This document shows, one piece after another, positions 1-9,608 of a DNA stretch of 64,000 bases (position 1 is the stretch's first letter; every line of letters starts with the position of its first letter). This DNA is from Nocardioides malaquae (GTDB taxonomy: Bacteria > Actinomycetota > Actinomycetes > Propionibacteriales > Nocardioidaceae). Location of the stretch: NCBI RefSeq assembly GCF_015070385.1, contig NZ_JADCSA010000008.1, positions 1-64,000 on the forward strand. Direction: 5' to 3'. A program made the translations under genes and the position numbers. The notes under the pieces were generated by a model, which worked only from the letters and a program-made list of their open reading frames with translations, was not told the origin of the DNA and did not search any database.

Positions 1-2
1 CA

Positions 3-110
3 CGTACCTCGAACGAATACGCCATCGACAACAACTCCTCGAACCTCGAGGTGTTGCGTGACTACCTAGAACCCGCCCGCAGGATCACGACCATTTCGGT
101 TGGTGCGTGA
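3..110 (+). CDS. C-terminal end of an unidentified protein (5' truncated)
   Basis: An open frame enters from the left edge and ends at a TGA at 108-110, giving 35 residues that include NEYAIDNNSSNLEVL and end ITTISVGA. Asn/Ser richness and natural codon choice suggest a real coding end rather than chance. I do not recognise the family. It converges on the minus-strand DUF3017 gene that ends 17 bases later. Confidence 0.45.
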   Translation, partial: RTSNEYAIDNNSSNLEVLRDYLEPARRITTISVGA

Positions 111-127
111 GGGAAGGCCGGGGAGGG

Positions 128-460
128 TCAGACGGGCTGGTCGGGGATGCTGCTGGCCAACGCGATGAGCGCGGCGCCGGTGGCGAGGTAGAGGGAGGCG
201 TCCGTGATCCGGCCTCGGACGGCGAACATGCCCGCCTCGGCCTCCGGCAGGGCCAGCCTCAGGACCCCGCCCGCCACCAGGGCGCCGGCGACCACCCGGA
301 CGCCGAGGCGCCACGAGACCAGTGCGACCAGCACGATCCCGGCCACGACCACGACCAGCATGGCGAGGTAGAGAGCACCACCCGTGGTCGAGGGATAGCG
401 TCGCGGTCGCGCCGACTCCTCGGGATCGAGCGCAGGCACGTCGTGCCCCTCGTGTGCCAC
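128..460 (-). CDS. DUF3017 family small membrane protein
   Basis: A 110-residue protein. Residues 1-23 are a charged cytoplasmic leader, followed by three hydrophobic segments at about 27-48, 52-70 and 85-104. Size, topology and position directly after folD match the actinobacterial DUF3017 family, whose function is unknown. The gene starts 14 bases after the folD stop, so it is probably the last gene of the purN-purH-folD transcript. The link with folate metabolism is only positional. Confidence 0.75.
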   Translation of the reverse strand: MAHEGHDVPALDPEESARPRRYPSTTGGALYLAMLVVVVAGIVLVALVSWRLGVRVVAGALVAGGVLRLALPEAEAGMFAVRGRITDASLYLATGAALIALASSIPDQPV

Positions 461-474
461 GGCGTCCTCCTCGT

Positions 475-1341
475 TCAGCCCCGCGAGGAGCGCGCCAGCT
501 TCGCCTCCGCGATCGAGACCACGTTGGCGAGCAGCATCGCACGCGTCATCGGCCCCACCCCACCGGGGTTGGGCGACACGAACCCGGCCACGTCCCAGAC
601 GTCGTCGGCGAGGTCTCCGGCGATCTTGCCGTCGACACGCGAGACGCCCACGTCGAGCAGCGCCGCACCCGGCTTCACCATGTCACCGGTGATGATCCCC
701 GGTACGCCCGCAGCGGCGACCACGATGTCGGCACGCCGCACGTGGGCGGCGAGGTCGACGGTGCCGGTGTGGCAGAGCGTGACCGTGGCGTTCTCCGAAC
801 GACGGGTCAGCAGCAGGCCCAGCGGACGACCGACGGTGACGCCGCGACCCACCACGACCACCTCGGCCCCGTTGATCTCCACGTCGTGGCGACGCAGCAG
901 CTCGACGATGCCGTAGGGGGTGCACGGCAACGGAGCCTCCGTGCCGAGCACGAGCCAGCCGAGGTTGGTGGGGTGCAGGCCGTCGGCGTCCTTGGCCGGG
1001 TCGATCAGGCCGAGCACCCGGTTCTCGTCACGGCCGCGCGGCAGCGGGAGCTGCACGATGTAGCCGGTGCAGGACGGGTCCTCGTTGAGCTGGCGGACGG
1101 CGTCCTCGATCTCCTCCTGCGAGGCGGTCTCGGGCAGGTCGATCCGGATGGACTCGATGCCGACCTCGGCGCAGTCCTTGTGCTTGCCGCCGACGTACCA
1201 CCGCGACCCCGGGTCGTCACCGACCAGGATCGTGCCGAGGCCGGGCGTGACGCCCTGCTCCTTGAGCGCGGTGATGCGCCCGCGCAGCTCCTCCTTGATC
1301 GCGGCCGCGGTGGCGGTGCCGTCGAGCGTGCGTGCAGTCAT
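475..1341 (-). CDS. folD: Bifunctional methylenetetrahydrofolate dehydrogenase/cyclohydrolase FolD
   Basis: A 288-residue cytoplasmic enzyme that oxidises 5,10-methylene-THF with NADP+ and hydrolyses the product to 10-formyl-THF, the formyl donor of PurN and PurH. The catalytic YxxxK motif is at Y49-K53 ([14 protein letters not shown]). GYIVQLPLP, the NADP-binding [17 protein letters not shown] and the C-terminal [14 protein letters not shown] are diagnostic. Length is normal for FolD. It lies 22 bases after purH in the same direction, which fits co-supply of the cofactor used by the two upstream genes. Confidence 0.96.
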   Translation of the reverse strand: MTARTLDGTATAAAIKEELRGRITALKEQGVTPGLGTILVGDDPGSRWYVGGKHKDCAEVGIESIRIDLPETASQEEIEDAVRQLNEDPSCTGYIVQLPLPRGRDENRVLGLIDPAKDADGLHPTNLGWLVLGTEAPLPCTPYGIVELLRRHDVEINGAEVVVVGRGVTVGRPLGLLLTRRSENATVTLCHTGTVDLAAHVRRADIVVAAAGVPGIITGDMVKPGAALLDVGVSRVDGKIAGDLADDVWDVAGFVSPNPGGVGPMTRAMLLANVVSIAEAKLARSSRG

Positions 1342-1363
1342 CAGCGTCGGGTCCTCTCGCGGA

Positions 1364-3013
1364 TCAGTGGAAGAAGTGGCGGGTGCCGGTGAAGTACATC
1401 GTCACGCCGGCGGCCTTGCAGGCCTCGACGGTCAGCTCGTCGCGCACCGAGCCGCCGGGCTGGACGATCGCCTTCACGCCGGCGTCGATCAGGATCTGCG
1501 GGCCGTCCTCGAAGGGGAAGAAGGCGTCGGAGGCCGCCACCGAGCCGCGGGCGCGCTCGGCACCGTCCTCGGCGAGGGTGTTGGCACGCTCGACGGCCAG
1601 CTTGCAGGAGTCGACCCGGTTGACCTGACCCATGCCGATGCCGACCGAGCCGCCGTCCTTGGCGAGCAGGATCGCGTTGGACTTCGCGGCGCGCACGGCC
1701 TTCCAGGCGAAGGCCAGGTCACGCAGGGTGGCCTCGTCGGCCGCCTCCCCGGTCGCCAGCGTCCAGGTCGACGGGTCGTCACCCTCGGCCTGGAAGCGGT
1801 CGGCCTCCTGGACGAGCAGCCCGCCGGAGACCGGGCGGGTCTCGACACCGCTGGCGTCCTCGGTGCCGCAGACGAGGATGCGGATGTTCTTCTTCGCCTG
1901 GAGGATCTCCACGGCGCCGTCCTCGTAGCCGGGCGCCACGATGACCTCGGTGAAGACGTCGGCGACCTGGCGGGCCATCTCGACGGTGACCGGACGGTTG
2001 GAGGCGATGACGCCGCCGAAGGCGGAGACCGGGTCGCAGGCGTGGGCCAGGCGGTGGGCGGTCGCGACGTCGTCGGCGGTGGCCACCCCACACGGGTTGG
2101 CGTGCTTGATGATGGCGACCGCCGGACCCTCGAAGTCACCTGCGGCGCGGCGGGCCGCGTCGGTGTCGACGTAGTTGTTGTAGGACATCTCCTTGCCGTG
2201 CAGCTGCTCGGCGGCCGCCAGCCCGGTGCCCGAGCCGTCGGAGTAGATGGCCGCGCGCTGATGGGGGTTCTCGCCGTAGCGCAGCGTGTCCTGCTTGCTC
2301 CACGTGGCGCCGATCCAGGCGGGGAAGCCCGTCGAGGTGCCGGCTGCGTCGACCGAGGAGTCGGTGAGCACGTTGCCCATCCAGCTCGCCACCGCGACGT
2401 CGTAGGCGGCGGTGTGCACGAAGGCCTGGGCGGCCAGCTGCTTGCGCTCGGCGTAGGTGAAGCCGCCGGCGGCCACCGCGGCGAGCACCCGGTCGTACGC
2501 CTTGACGTCGGTGACGACGGCGACCGACGGGTGGTTCTTGGCGGCAGCGCGCACCATCGAGGGCCCACCGATGTCGATCTGCTCGACGCACTCGTCGGGG
2601 GTGGCGCCGGAGGCCACGGTCTGGGTGAAGGGGTAGAGGTTGACGACCACGAGGTCGAAGGGGGCGACGCCGAGCTCGTCGAGCTGGTCGACGTGGTCCT
2701 GGAGGCGGCGGTCGGCCAGGATGCCGGCGTGCACGCGGGGGTGCAGCGTCTTGACCCGGCCGTCGAGGCACTCGGGGAAGCCGGTGAGGTCCTCCACCTT
2801 CGTGACGGGCAGGCCGAGCTTCTCGATCAGGGCTGCGGAGCCGCCGGTGGAGACCAGCTCGACGCCGGCGTCGTGCAGACCGCGGACGAGCTCCTCCAGA
2901 CCGGTCTTGTCGAAGACCGAGACCAGGGCCCGGCGGATCGGGACCTGCTTGTCGGCGCTGTGGTCATGTCCGCCAGAGGCGGGGAGGTCATGGGCGGGGG
3001 TGGCGGAAGACAC
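1364..3013 (-). CDS. purH: Bifunctional AICAR formyltransferase/IMP cyclohydrolase PurH
   Basis: About 549 residues. It catalyses the last two steps of IMP synthesis. The N-terminal MGS-like cyclohydrolase domain contains [29 protein letters not shown] and [14 protein letters not shown]. The AICAR transformylase domain contains [21 protein letters not shown] and the C-terminal [13 protein letters not shown] placed the start at the GTG at 3013 because GAGGAG lies 5 nt before it; the GTG 24 nt upstream has no ribosome-binding site. A TAGAAT hexamer at 3130-3135 in the 129-bp purN-purH gap could be an internal promoter. Confidence 0.96.
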   Translation of the reverse strand: MSSATPAHDLPASGGHDHSADKQVPIRRALVSVFDKTGLEELVRGLHDAGVELVSTGGSAALIEKLGLPVTKVEDLTGFPECLDGRVKTLHPRVHAGILADRRLQDHVDQLDELGVAPFDLVVVNLYPFTQTVASGATPDECVEQIDIGGPSMVRAAAKNHPSVAVVTDVKAYDRVLAAVAAGGFTYAERKQLAAQAFVHTAAYDVAVASWMGNVLTDSSVDAAGTSTGFPAWIGATWSKQDTLRYGENPHQRAAIYSDGSGTGLAAAEQLHGKEMSYNNYVDTDAARRAAGDFEGPAVAIIKHANPCGVATADDVATAHRLAHACDPVSAFGGVIASNRPVTVEMARQVADVFTEVIVAPGYEDGAVEILQAKKNIRILVCGTEDASGVETRPVSGGLLVQEADRFQAEGDDPSTWTLATGEAADEATLRDLAFAWKAVRAAKSNAILLAKDGGSVGIGMGQVNRVDSCKLAVERANTLAEDGAERARGSVAASDAFFPFEDGPQILIDAGVKAIVQPGGSVRDELTVEACKAAGVTMYFTGTRHFFH

Positions 3014-3142
3014 TGCTTCTCCTCGGGTCGTCGTCACGTCGAAGAGAGCACCCAGGCGGTCGATGCTCGTCGGCGCCCCTGCGGGCCACTCCCCGGTGGT
3101 TGCCCACCTGCGCCAGTCGTGTGCTGACGATTCTAGGGGACG

Positions 3143-3766
3143 TCAGCCGATGCGTACGCGTCGGCCTTCGACCGCCCAGCCCTCACGCACCATGCGCCCC
3201 ACGGAGTCGACGAGCATGGCGCGCTCGGCCACCTTGATGCGCTCGTGCAGGGTCTCGACGGTGTCGTCGTCGAGCACCTCGACCGCGCGCTGGTCGATGA
3301 TCTGGCCGGTGTCCACACCGGGGTCGACGACGAAGAGCGTGCAGCCGGTCACCTTCACCCCGTAGGCCAGGGCGTCGGCCGGGCCGCTCGTGCCCGGGAA
3401 GGCCGGGGACAGCGCGGGGTGGGTGTTGACGACCCGGTGCTCGAAGGTCTGCAGGAACTCCTCGCTGACCAGCTTCATGAATCCGGCCAGCACCACGAGG
3501 TCGGGCTCGAAGCCGGCCACCGCGCGGCGCAGGGCCAGGTCCCAGGCGTCGCGGGAGTCGTGCTGCGAGACCTCCTTGACGAAGGTGGGGATGCCGGCCC
3601 GCTCCGCGCGGGCCAACCCCTCCACGTCGAACCGGTCGGAGCCGACCGCCACCACCTTGGCGCCGTAGACCGGGTCGTCGCAGGCGTCGAGCAGCGCCTG
3701 GAGGTTGGTGCCCGATCCGGACACGAGGACGACGAGGCGCGCGGGGGTGTGGTCTGCGGTGGGCAC
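3143..3766 (-). CDS. purN: Phosphoribosylglycinamide formyltransferase PurN
   Basis: A 207-residue GAR transformylase that uses 10-formyl-THF in step 3 of purine synthesis. LVVLVSGSGTNLQALL at the N-terminus is the phosphate-binding loop. VVNTHPALSPAFPG carries the catalytic Asn and His, and DPGVDTGQII is the conserved Asp region. The GTG start is preceded by TAGAAT and a 7-nt spacer with no Shine-Dalgarno sequence, so it may be read from a leaderless transcript even though perM ends only 10 bases upstream. perM-purN-purH order matches mycobacteria. Confidence 0.95.
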   Translation of the reverse strand: MPTADHTPARLVVLVSGSGTNLQALLDACDDPVYGAKVVAVGSDRFDVEGLARAERAGIPTFVKEVSQHDSRDAWDLALRRAVAGFEPDLVVLAGFMKLVSEEFLQTFEHRVVNTHPALSPAFPGTSGPADALAYGVKVTGCTLFVVDPGVDTGQIIDQRAVEVLDDDTVETLHERIKVAERAMLVDSVGRMVREGWAVEGRRVRIG

Positions 3767-3773
3767 GCGCCGG

Positions 3774-3779
3774 ATTCTA
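3774..3779 (-). promoter_or_regulatory. Putative -10 element of purN (leaderless type)
   Basis: TAGAAT on the minus strand, separated by 7 nt from the purN GTG. It overlaps the stop codon of the upstream perM gene. No convincing -35 element is visible. Confidence 0.4.
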
Positions 3780-5051
3780 GGGGGCGGGCTCGACGGGCAC
3801 CGACGTGTGCCGCTGCCACCACGTGATGGCCATGCCGCCGACGAGCGCTCCCAGCGCGAACCAGACGACGCCGTGGAGGGCGACCTGGGTCACCTCGACG
3901 CCGCTCTCGCGCAACCGGCCGGGGCCGAGCGCACCACCCGCGACCGCGCTGAGCAGCGCGAAGCCGGAAGCCGCCAGCAACCCGGCGCCGCAGCTGCGCA
4001 GGGCGCCTTCGTCCCACCGCAGGGTGGGGCGTTCGCTCTGGTGGCGCCACGCCGCCGACGCGGCCACCGCGATCGCCACCGCCGGGGCCGCCGACCACCA
4101 GGCGGGCGTGGCACCGGGGTCAGGGAGGGCGGCGAGGAGCGGCATCAGGGGCAGCGGGCCCAGGGTCACGTGCGCGGGGGCCACCGCGGTCGCCGAGCCC
4201 ACGGCGAAACCGGGCCCCAGGAGGAAGGCCCCGCCCAGCAGCGTCGCGTTGGGCAGGAAAGCCACGTTGAGCACCAGCAGCTGCAGGGTCTCCCCCGCCG
4301 AGAGGTCCAGGGTCTGCACCGTGTCGATGGCCTGCCCCAGCCCCAGGCCGAGGGCCACGACGACGAGCAGCAGGCAGGTGAGCAGCCACCACACCAGCAT
4401 CCGCCGGGCCGTGCTCACCGCGTGGCGCAGCACCGGCGGCAGCTGGGAGGCCCAGGCGGCCGCGCGACCCGACCCGGTCGCGACCGCGGGGCCCGCGAGC
4501 CCCACCACGAGCAGGAGGGCGACGCCGAGCACGCGGGCGCCCCGCGGGTCGAACGTCGGGCTGCTGAGGAGGTTGAGGACCACCGCGGTGGTCGTCAGGT
4601 AGGCCGCGGCGAAACCGAGGAGGGCGACGGGCACGGTCCAGTCCCGCTCGCCGTCGCCCAACCGGTGGGCGTCCGGGCCGTGCGCCCAGACGCGCTCCCC
4701 CAGTCGCTGGGCGCTGCGCCACACCCACCCGGCGACGAGCAGCGTGGCCGCCAGCGGAACCACCGTCACGGCGACGCCGTCGACGGAGAAGCCGGAGCCG
4801 TGGGCCACCAGCCACCCGACGGCTCCGCGGTGCACCGCGTCCCCGGCACTGCCGTGCGCGCCGGCGTCGCTGAGGTACCAGGCACCGAGCCCCAGCACCG
4901 CGGCGAGCAGGAGAGGTCCGGCGACCGCCGACAGGCCATGCACCACGCCCCAGGTGAGCGCCGACCTGGGCCGGAACGACTCCTCCCGCGAGGGGGTGGC
5001 CCGCAGGACGGTGGTGACCTCTGCGGCGGACGGAGGAAGTGTGGGTGCCAT
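3777..5051 (-). CDS. DUF6350 / PerM-like cell-division membrane protein
   Basis: About 424 residues, mostly hydrophobic, with roughly ten predicted membrane segments. The first is near LTWGVVHGLSAVAGPLLLAA and the last near LGALVGGMAITWW. Topology, length and the position immediately before purN match DUF6350 proteins and mycobacterial PerM (Rv0955), which is implicated in cell division; that role is inferred by homology. I chose the ATG at 5051 because the open frame upstream runs antisense through the divergent 5172-7022 gene. Loops are Arg/Glu-rich and no enzymatic motif is visible. Confidence 0.75.
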   Translation of the reverse strand: MAPTLPPSAAEVTTVLRATPSREESFRPRSALTWGVVHGLSAVAGPLLLAAVLGLGAWYLSDAGAHGSAGDAVHRGAVGWLVAHGSGFSVDGVAVTVVPLAATLLVAGWVWRSAQRLGERVWAHGPDAHRLGDGERDWTVPVALLGFAAAYLTTTAVVLNLLSSPTFDPRGARVLGVALLLVVGLAGPAVATGSGRAAAWASQLPPVLRHAVSTARRMLVWWLLTCLLLVVVALGLGLGQAIDTVQTLDLSAGETLQLLVLNVAFLPNATLLGGAFLLGPGFAVGSATAVAPAHVTLGPLPLMPLLAALPDPGATPAWWSAAPAVAIAVAASAAWRHQSERPTLRWDEGALRSCGAGLLAASGFALLSAVAGGALGPGRLRESGVEVTQVALHGVVWFALGALVGGMAITWWQRHTSVPVEPAP

Positions 5052-5171
5052 GACCCCGCCATCATCGCCGCTGAGCCCGGGCCTCGGGGACAGGCACGCC
5101 GCCGAACAGGCACGCCGCGTGGTGCGTCGAGGTGCGACCTCTGGGCCGGGCGTCGTACGGTTGTCGACGCC

Positions 5172-7022
5172 ATGGATCCCGCCGCCGAGTTCGACGCCCT
5201 CTACAAGGACGTCCGTGACCGCCTCCTCGTCGAGGCGTACGCCCTGACCGGCGACCTGGGGGTCTCCCGGACGGCGGTGCGCGACGCCTTCGCCGTCGCC
5301 TGGCACCACTGGCACAACGTGCAGCGTGTGCAGGACAAGGTGGGCTGGCTGCGCCCCCACGTGTGGCGCCGCGCCCGCAACCGCCACCAGGCCCGACCCT
5401 GGCACCGTGAGCGCCACCTGGCCGAAGGCGTCTCGCGCACGCTCGAGGCGCTCAACGGCCTCTCCCTCAACCAGCGCAAGGCCCTGGTGCTGACCCACCT
5501 CTCCCCCGTCGCCCCCGCGGAGGCGGCCCGCGAGATCGGCGTCACGACCACCGCGGCCCAGACCCTGCTCTCCTCCGCGACGACCGAGTTCGCCTCGGCG
5601 CGGGGGTGCGAGGTCGACGCCGTGGGCGGCTGCCTGGAGGAGCTGCGAACCGCCGCCACCGGACGGTGGCCCCGCTCCAGCATCGTGCGTCGCGCCGGCA
5701 CCGCACGACGACGTACGCACGCGGTCGGGGGCGTGCTCGCGACCCTGGCGCTCGTGGTCGCCAGCGGCACCCTCGTGGCGCAGGGCAGCGACGACGACGC
5801 CGCCCTCTCCGACCAGGGGTTCAGCCGCCGCCCGGTGAAGGTGGACACCGCACCGCCCGTGCCGGTGCTGGCCTCCGAGGTGCTGCTGGAGAGCGGTCAG
5901 GTCGAAAGGGTCGACCGGGGCCTGCAGTGGCGCACCGTCGACACCCACGACAACACCACGGGCAACGGCCTGGTGCTCCCCTGCCAGCGCGCCAGCTTCG
6001 CCGACCCCGACGGCCTGGGGGCGTACGTCCGCACCTTCGAGGGCACCCCGGCGAAACGCCGCGGCAAGGCGGGCCCGGCGACCGCCGTGCAGATGGTCGA
6101 GCTCTCCCGCACCGCCGACGAGGCCAAGGAGGCCTACCGCACGGCGCTGGGCTGGTTCACCGGGTGCAGCGCCCCGCGCACCCAGCTGATGGGCGTGCAC
6201 GCCCTGCCATCGGTGGGCGACCAGGCCGGCGTCGTCACGCTGCGCACCTGGCGCGGCGCACGCCGCACCGTCCAGGTGGCCGTCGCCCGCACCGGACAGC
6301 TCACCACCACCACCGTCTCCGACACACCAGGCTGGCGCCCGTCGCCCGTGCCGGCCGCCTCCCTGCTGGGGGCGTCGGTCAACGCCCTCTGCGGCACCCA
6401 GGGGGCCGACTCCTGCGCCGCACCACCGCGACCGAAGGCGAAGCAGGTGCCCGTCGCCGGCATCGTGCCGGGCATGCTCAGCGAGTTCGACCTGCCCCCC
6501 ATGGACACGAAGGAACCCTGGGCCGGCACCGCACCGAAGAAGGCCGTGGAGAACCGCGCGGCCACCCGGTGCGACAACACGTCCTTCACCGCGAAGAACA
6601 TCAAGCACGACCTCACCCGCACGTTCCTCTTCCCGAAGGCCGCGAAGCGGAACCCGAGCTTCGGCCTCACCCAGACCGTGGGGATGACCCGCAACGCGCG
6701 GCAGGCCCGACGCTTCGTCGAGCGGGTGCGCACCAAGATCGCCCGCTGCGCCGAGGACGACCCGGGCACCGAGGTGACGCGCCTGGTCGACCGGCGCTCC
6801 AAGCGCACCGAGGTCACCGCCTGGGGTCTCGACATCGACCTGCCCGACGACCGCAACCTGCAGTTCCTCATGGTGATCAGCAGGCACGGCCGCTCGGTCT
6901 CCCAGGTCGGCTTCGTGCCGGCCGGACGGCTGCAGATGTCGCGCCAGGACTTCACCGCCCTCGCCGAACGCGCGCAGGAGCGACTGCCCCGGCTGCGGCT
7001 CGGCGCCCAGACCTCTGACTGA
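5172..7022 (+). CDS. Sigma-70-like N-terminal domain fused to a membrane segment and duplicated PknH-like sensor domains
   Basis: A 616-residue protein of unusual layout. Residues 1-150 resemble a SigE-type ECF sigma factor: a region-2-like helix block (VRDAFAVAWHHWHNVQ) and a region-4-like segment (LNQRKALVLTHLSPVAPAEA, then AREIGV). One hydrophobic segment follows at about 184-204. The extracytoplasmic part has two similar modules, about 240-415 and 455-610, each with a pair of Cys and a beta-rich pattern like PknH C-terminal sensor domains. I infer a membrane-anchored signalling protein; whether the sigma-like part binds RNA polymerase is unknown. It is divergent from perM. TACGGT at 5156-5161 may be its -10 element. 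Confidence 0.65.
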   Translation: MDPAAEFDALYKDVRDRLLVEAYALTGDLGVSRTAVRDAFAVAWHHWHNVQRVQDKVGWLRPHVWRRARNRHQARPWHRERHLAEGVSRTLEALNGLSLNQRKALVLTHLSPVAPAEAAREIGVTTTAAQTLLSSATTEFASARGCEVDAVGGCLEELRTAATGRWPRSSIVRRAGTARRRTHAVGGVLATLALVVASGTLVAQGSDDDAALSDQGFSRRPVKVDTAPPVPVLASEVLLESGQVERVDRGLQWRTVDTHDNTTGNGLVLPCQRASFADPDGLGAYVRTFEGTPAKRRGKAGPATAVQMVELSRTADEAKEAYRTALGWFTGCSAPRTQLMGVHALPSVGDQAGVVTLRTWRGARRTVQVAVARTGQLTTTTVSDTPGWRPSPVPAASLLGASVNALCGTQGADSCAAPPRPKAKQVPVAGIVPGMLSEFDLPPMDTKEPWAGTAPKKAVENRAATRCDNTSFTAKNIKHDLTRTFLFPKAAKRNPSFGLTQTVGMTRNARQARRFVERVRTKIARCAEDDPGTEVTRLVDRRSKRTEVTAWGLDIDLPDDRNLQFLMVISRHGRSVSQVGFVPAGRLQMSRQDFTALAERAQERLPRLRLGAQTSD

Positions 7023-7095
7023 GTCACCCGGCCTCGCGCCACGGGACTCGCCCCACGCGCCTCGCGCAGCGGGGCACGAACGTCCTCGGCAACGA

Positions 7096-7126
7096 CGAAC
7101 GCCCCGGCCGATGGCCGGGGCGTTCG
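7096..7126. terminator. Bidirectional hairpin between converging genes
   Basis: A perfect 14-bp inverted repeat (7096-7109 with 7113-7126) closed by a GAT loop, between the converging sigma-like gene and sucD. There is no U-tract, as is common for actinobacterial terminators. Confidence 0.75.
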
Positions 7127-7148
7127 CGGTGTCGCTCGACGAGGTGCG

Positions 7149-8030
7149 TCAGAGGGACTGCATGATCTCGCGCATCAGCTCGGCGGTCTCGGACGGCGTC
7201 TTGCCGACCTTCACGCCAGCGGCCTCGAGGGCCTCCTTCTTCGCCTGCGCGGTGCCCGAGGAGCCCGAGACGATGGCGCCGGCGTGGCCCATGGTCTTGC
7301 CCTCCGGGGCGGTGAAGCCCGCGACGTAGCCGACGACCGGCTTGGTCACGTGCTCCTTGATGTAGGCCGCGGCCCGCTCCTCGGCGTCGCCGCCGATCTC
7401 GCCGATCATCACGATCGCCTTGGTCTCCGGGTCGTTCTCGAAGGCCTCGAGGGCGTCGATGTGCGTGGTGCCGATGATCGGGTCTCCGCCGATGCCGATG
7501 GCGGTGGTGAAGCCGAAGTCACGCAGCTCGTACATCATCTGGTAGGTCAGCGTGCCCGACTTCGAGACCAGGCCGATCGGACCCTTGCCCGCGATGGTGT
7601 GCGGGGTGATGCCGGCCAGCGACTCGCCGGGGCTGATGATGCCCGGGCAGTTGGGGCCGATCATGCGGGTCTTCTTGCCCTGCAGGTACTGGAACACCTC
7701 AGCGGTGTCCTGGACCGGCACGCCCTCGGTGATGACCACCAGGAGCGGGATCTCGGCGTCGATGGCCTCGATGCAGGCGTCCTTGGTGAACGCCGGCGGC
7801 ACGAAGGCGACGGACACGTCGGCGCCGGTCTCCTTCATGGCCTCCTCGACGGTGCCGAAGACCGGGAGGGTCTCACCGTTGAGCTCGACCGTGGTGCCGG
7901 CCTTGCGGGCGTTGACACCACCGACGATGTTGGCGCCCGACTGGAGCATCAGGTCGGTGTGCTTGGAGCCCATGCCACCGGTGATGCCCTGGACGATGAT
8001 CTTGGAGTCCTTGTTCAGGTAGATCGTCAT
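7149..8030 (-). CDS. sucD: Succinyl-CoA synthetase alpha subunit SucD
   Basis: A 293-residue subunit that carries the phosphohistidine and the CoA site of succinyl-CoA:ADP/GDP ligase in the TCA cycle. The Rossmann CoA-binding motif is [31 protein letters not shown] and the active-site [19 protein letters not shown], with the phosphorylated His, are present. It follows sucC by 17 bases in the same direction, as expected for co-transcribed subunits. Length is normal. Confidence 0.97.
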   Translation of the reverse strand: MTIYLNKDSKIIVQGITGGMGSKHTDLMLQSGANIVGGVNARKAGTTVELNGETLPVFGTVEEAMKETGADVSVAFVPPAFTKDACIEAIDAEIPLLVVITEGVPVQDTAEVFQYLQGKKTRMIGPNCPGIISPGESLAGITPHTIAGKGPIGLVSKSGTLTYQMMYELRDFGFTTAIGIGGDPIIGTTHIDALEAFENDPETKAIVMIGEIGGDAEERAAAYIKEHVTKPVVGYVAGFTAPEGKTMGHAGAIVSGSSGTAQAKKEALEAAGVKVGKTPSETAELMREIMQSL

Positions 8031-8047
8031 TTCAAGTTCTCCTTGTC

Positions 8048-9229
8048 TCAGGCGCTCTGCTTGGCGGAGTTGGCCAGCTCGGCGGCCTTGTCGGCCGCAC
8101 CGTCCATCGTGTCGACCAGCGTCACCAGCGGGTGGTTCGCGTCGTTGAGGATGCGACGACCCTCCTCGACGTTGTTGCCGTCGAGACGCACGACCAGCGG
8201 CTTGGAGGCCTCGTCACCGAGGATCTCCAGCGCGCCGACGATGCCGTTGGCGACCTCGTCGCACGCGGTGATGCCACCGAAGACGTTGACGAAGACGCTC
8301 TTGACCTGGGGGTCGTGGAGGATCACGTCGAGGCCGTCGGCCATCACCTTGGCGTTGGCGCCGCCACCGATGTCGAGGAAGTTGGCGGGCTTGACGCCAC
8401 CGTGGGCCTCACCGGCGTAGGCGACGACGTCGAGGGTCGACATGACCAGGCCCGCGCCGTTGCCGATGATGCCGACCTGGCCGTCGAGCTTGACGTAGTT
8501 GAGGCCCTTGTCCTTGGCCTTCGACTCCAGCGGGTCGGCCTCTTCGCGGATCTCGAAGTCGGCGTGGTGCGGGTGACGCACCTCGGAGGCGTTCTCGTCG
8601 AGCGACACCTTGCCGTCGAGGGCCTCCAGCTTGTCGCCCTCGAGGCGAGCCAGAGGGTTGACCTCGACGAGGGTGGCGTCCTCCTCGACGTAGACCTGCC
8701 ACAGCTTCTGGACCATCTCGATGGCCTGGTCGCGCAGCTCGGCCGGGAACTTGGCCTCGTCGACGATCGCGGCGGCCTTCTCCGGGGTGACGCCCTCGAG
8801 GGCGTCGATGCGGATCTGGCGCACGGCCTCGGGGTTGGTCTTGGCGACCTCCTCGATCTCCACACCACCCTCGACCGACGCGATGCAGAGGTGACCACGG
8901 TTGGCACGGTCCAGCAGGAAGGAGAAGTAGTACTCCTCCACCGGCGGGGTCGCCGGGGTGACCAGGACACGGTTCACCGTGAGGCCCTTGATCTCCATGC
9001 CGAGGATGGCCTTGGCGTACTCGTACGCCTCGTCCGCGGTCTTGGCGATCTTGACGCCGCCGGCCTTGCCGCGGCCACCGGCCTTGACCTGCGCCTTGAC
9101 GACGGTCACGCCGCCGATCTTCTCTGCGGCGGCCTTGGCGTCCTCGGCGGTCTCGACGACCTCACCGAGGGTCGTTGCGACGCCGTGCTTGGCGAAGAGC
9201 TCCTTCGCCTGGTACTCCATCAGGTCCAC
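8048..9229 (-). CDS. sucC: Succinyl-CoA synthetase beta subunit SucC
   Basis: About 393 residues with an N-terminal ATP-grasp domain ([20 protein letters not shown] and [20 protein letters not shown]) and a C-terminal CoA-ligase domain ([36 protein letters not shown]). The GTG at 9229 is preferred because GGTGG lies upstream at normal spacing; an in-frame ATG 9 bases downstream is possible. A CRP/GlxR-like palindrome lies about 136 bases upstream, suggesting carbon-responsive control. Confidence 0.95.
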   Translation of the reverse strand: MDLMEYQAKELFAKHGVATTLGEVVETAEDAKAAAEKIGGVTVVKAQVKAGGRGKAGGVKIAKTADEAYEYAKAILGMEIKGLTVNRVLVTPATPPVEEYYFSFLLDRANRGHLCIASVEGGVEIEEVAKTNPEAVRQIRIDALEGVTPEKAAAIVDEAKFPAELRDQAIEMVQKLWQVYVEEDATLVEVNPLARLEGDKLEALDGKVSLDENASEVRHPHHADFEIREEADPLESKAKDKGLNYVKLDGQVGIIGNGAGLVMSTLDVVAYAGEAHGGVKPANFLDIGGGANAKVMADGLDVILHDPQVKSVFVNVFGGITACDEVANGIVGALEILGDEASKPLVVRLDGNNVEEGRRILNDANHPLVTLVDTMDGAADKAAELANSAKQSA

Positions 9230-9608
9230 GAATCCACCCAATTCTCTAGGTTCGCGAGCGCGCGGGCTGCCCCGAACGGCGTTCAGGGAGGCGCGTTCCA
9301 ACCTCCGCACACTAAACCGACCCCGGGGCGCAGCGCGATTTCGAGACGACCGCTGAGGCGTGCGTGTGACGGGTGTCACGCCGCGTCGTCGGCAATGCCA
9401 CGAGGTGGGGCGTGCGTGAGGTCGACCACGCCACGCGCGCCGACCCACGGCCGGTGGGTGTGGGATTCGCCGGTTTGCCTGCGAGCACGGGCGCCGCTGT
9501 TCCACAATCGTCAAACCTGAGGATTACCCCGAGGTGGCGGCTTCAACTAGAGTCTCCCGGGTTGCCCTCGGCGACATGCCCCGCCCCCGATCTCAGAGGT
9601 GCTCCTAC
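9230..9608. other. 379-bp divergent intergenic region, sucC / M23 peptidase
   Basis: No coding frame of credible composition. It holds a CRP/GlxR-like palindrome at 9365-9380, TAGAGA (minus strand, 9243-9248) near sucC and TAGAGT (plus strand, 9548-9553) near the peptidase as candidate -10 elements, and GAGG at 9596-9599 as the peptidase ribosome-binding site. I looked for a ydaO-type c-di-AMP riboswitch, known before some actinobacterial cell-wall hydrolases, and did not see one. Confidence 0.6.
9365..9380. promoter_or_regulatory. CRP/GlxR-like operator
   Basis: TGTGACGGGTGTCACG matches the TGTGA-N6-TCACA consensus of actinobacterial CRP/GlxR regulators at 9 of 10 fixed positions. It sits between the divergent sucC and M23 peptidase genes. 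Confidence 0.55.

Noticed and set aside
3705-5171. The upstream half of the plus-strand frame ending at 7022
   Set aside because: It is antisense to perM. Family-like sequence begins only at the ATG at 5172.
3777-6887. A 1036-residue minus-strand open frame
   Set aside because: Only 3777-5051 is real (PerM-like). The upstream part is antisense to the plus-strand sigma-like gene and has Gly/Arg-rich shadow composition.
9230-9608. Possible ydaO-type c-di-AMP riboswitch before the M23 peptidase gene
   Set aside because: I could not find the conserved motif pattern or pairing. Only a CRP-like site and a ribosome-binding site are supported.
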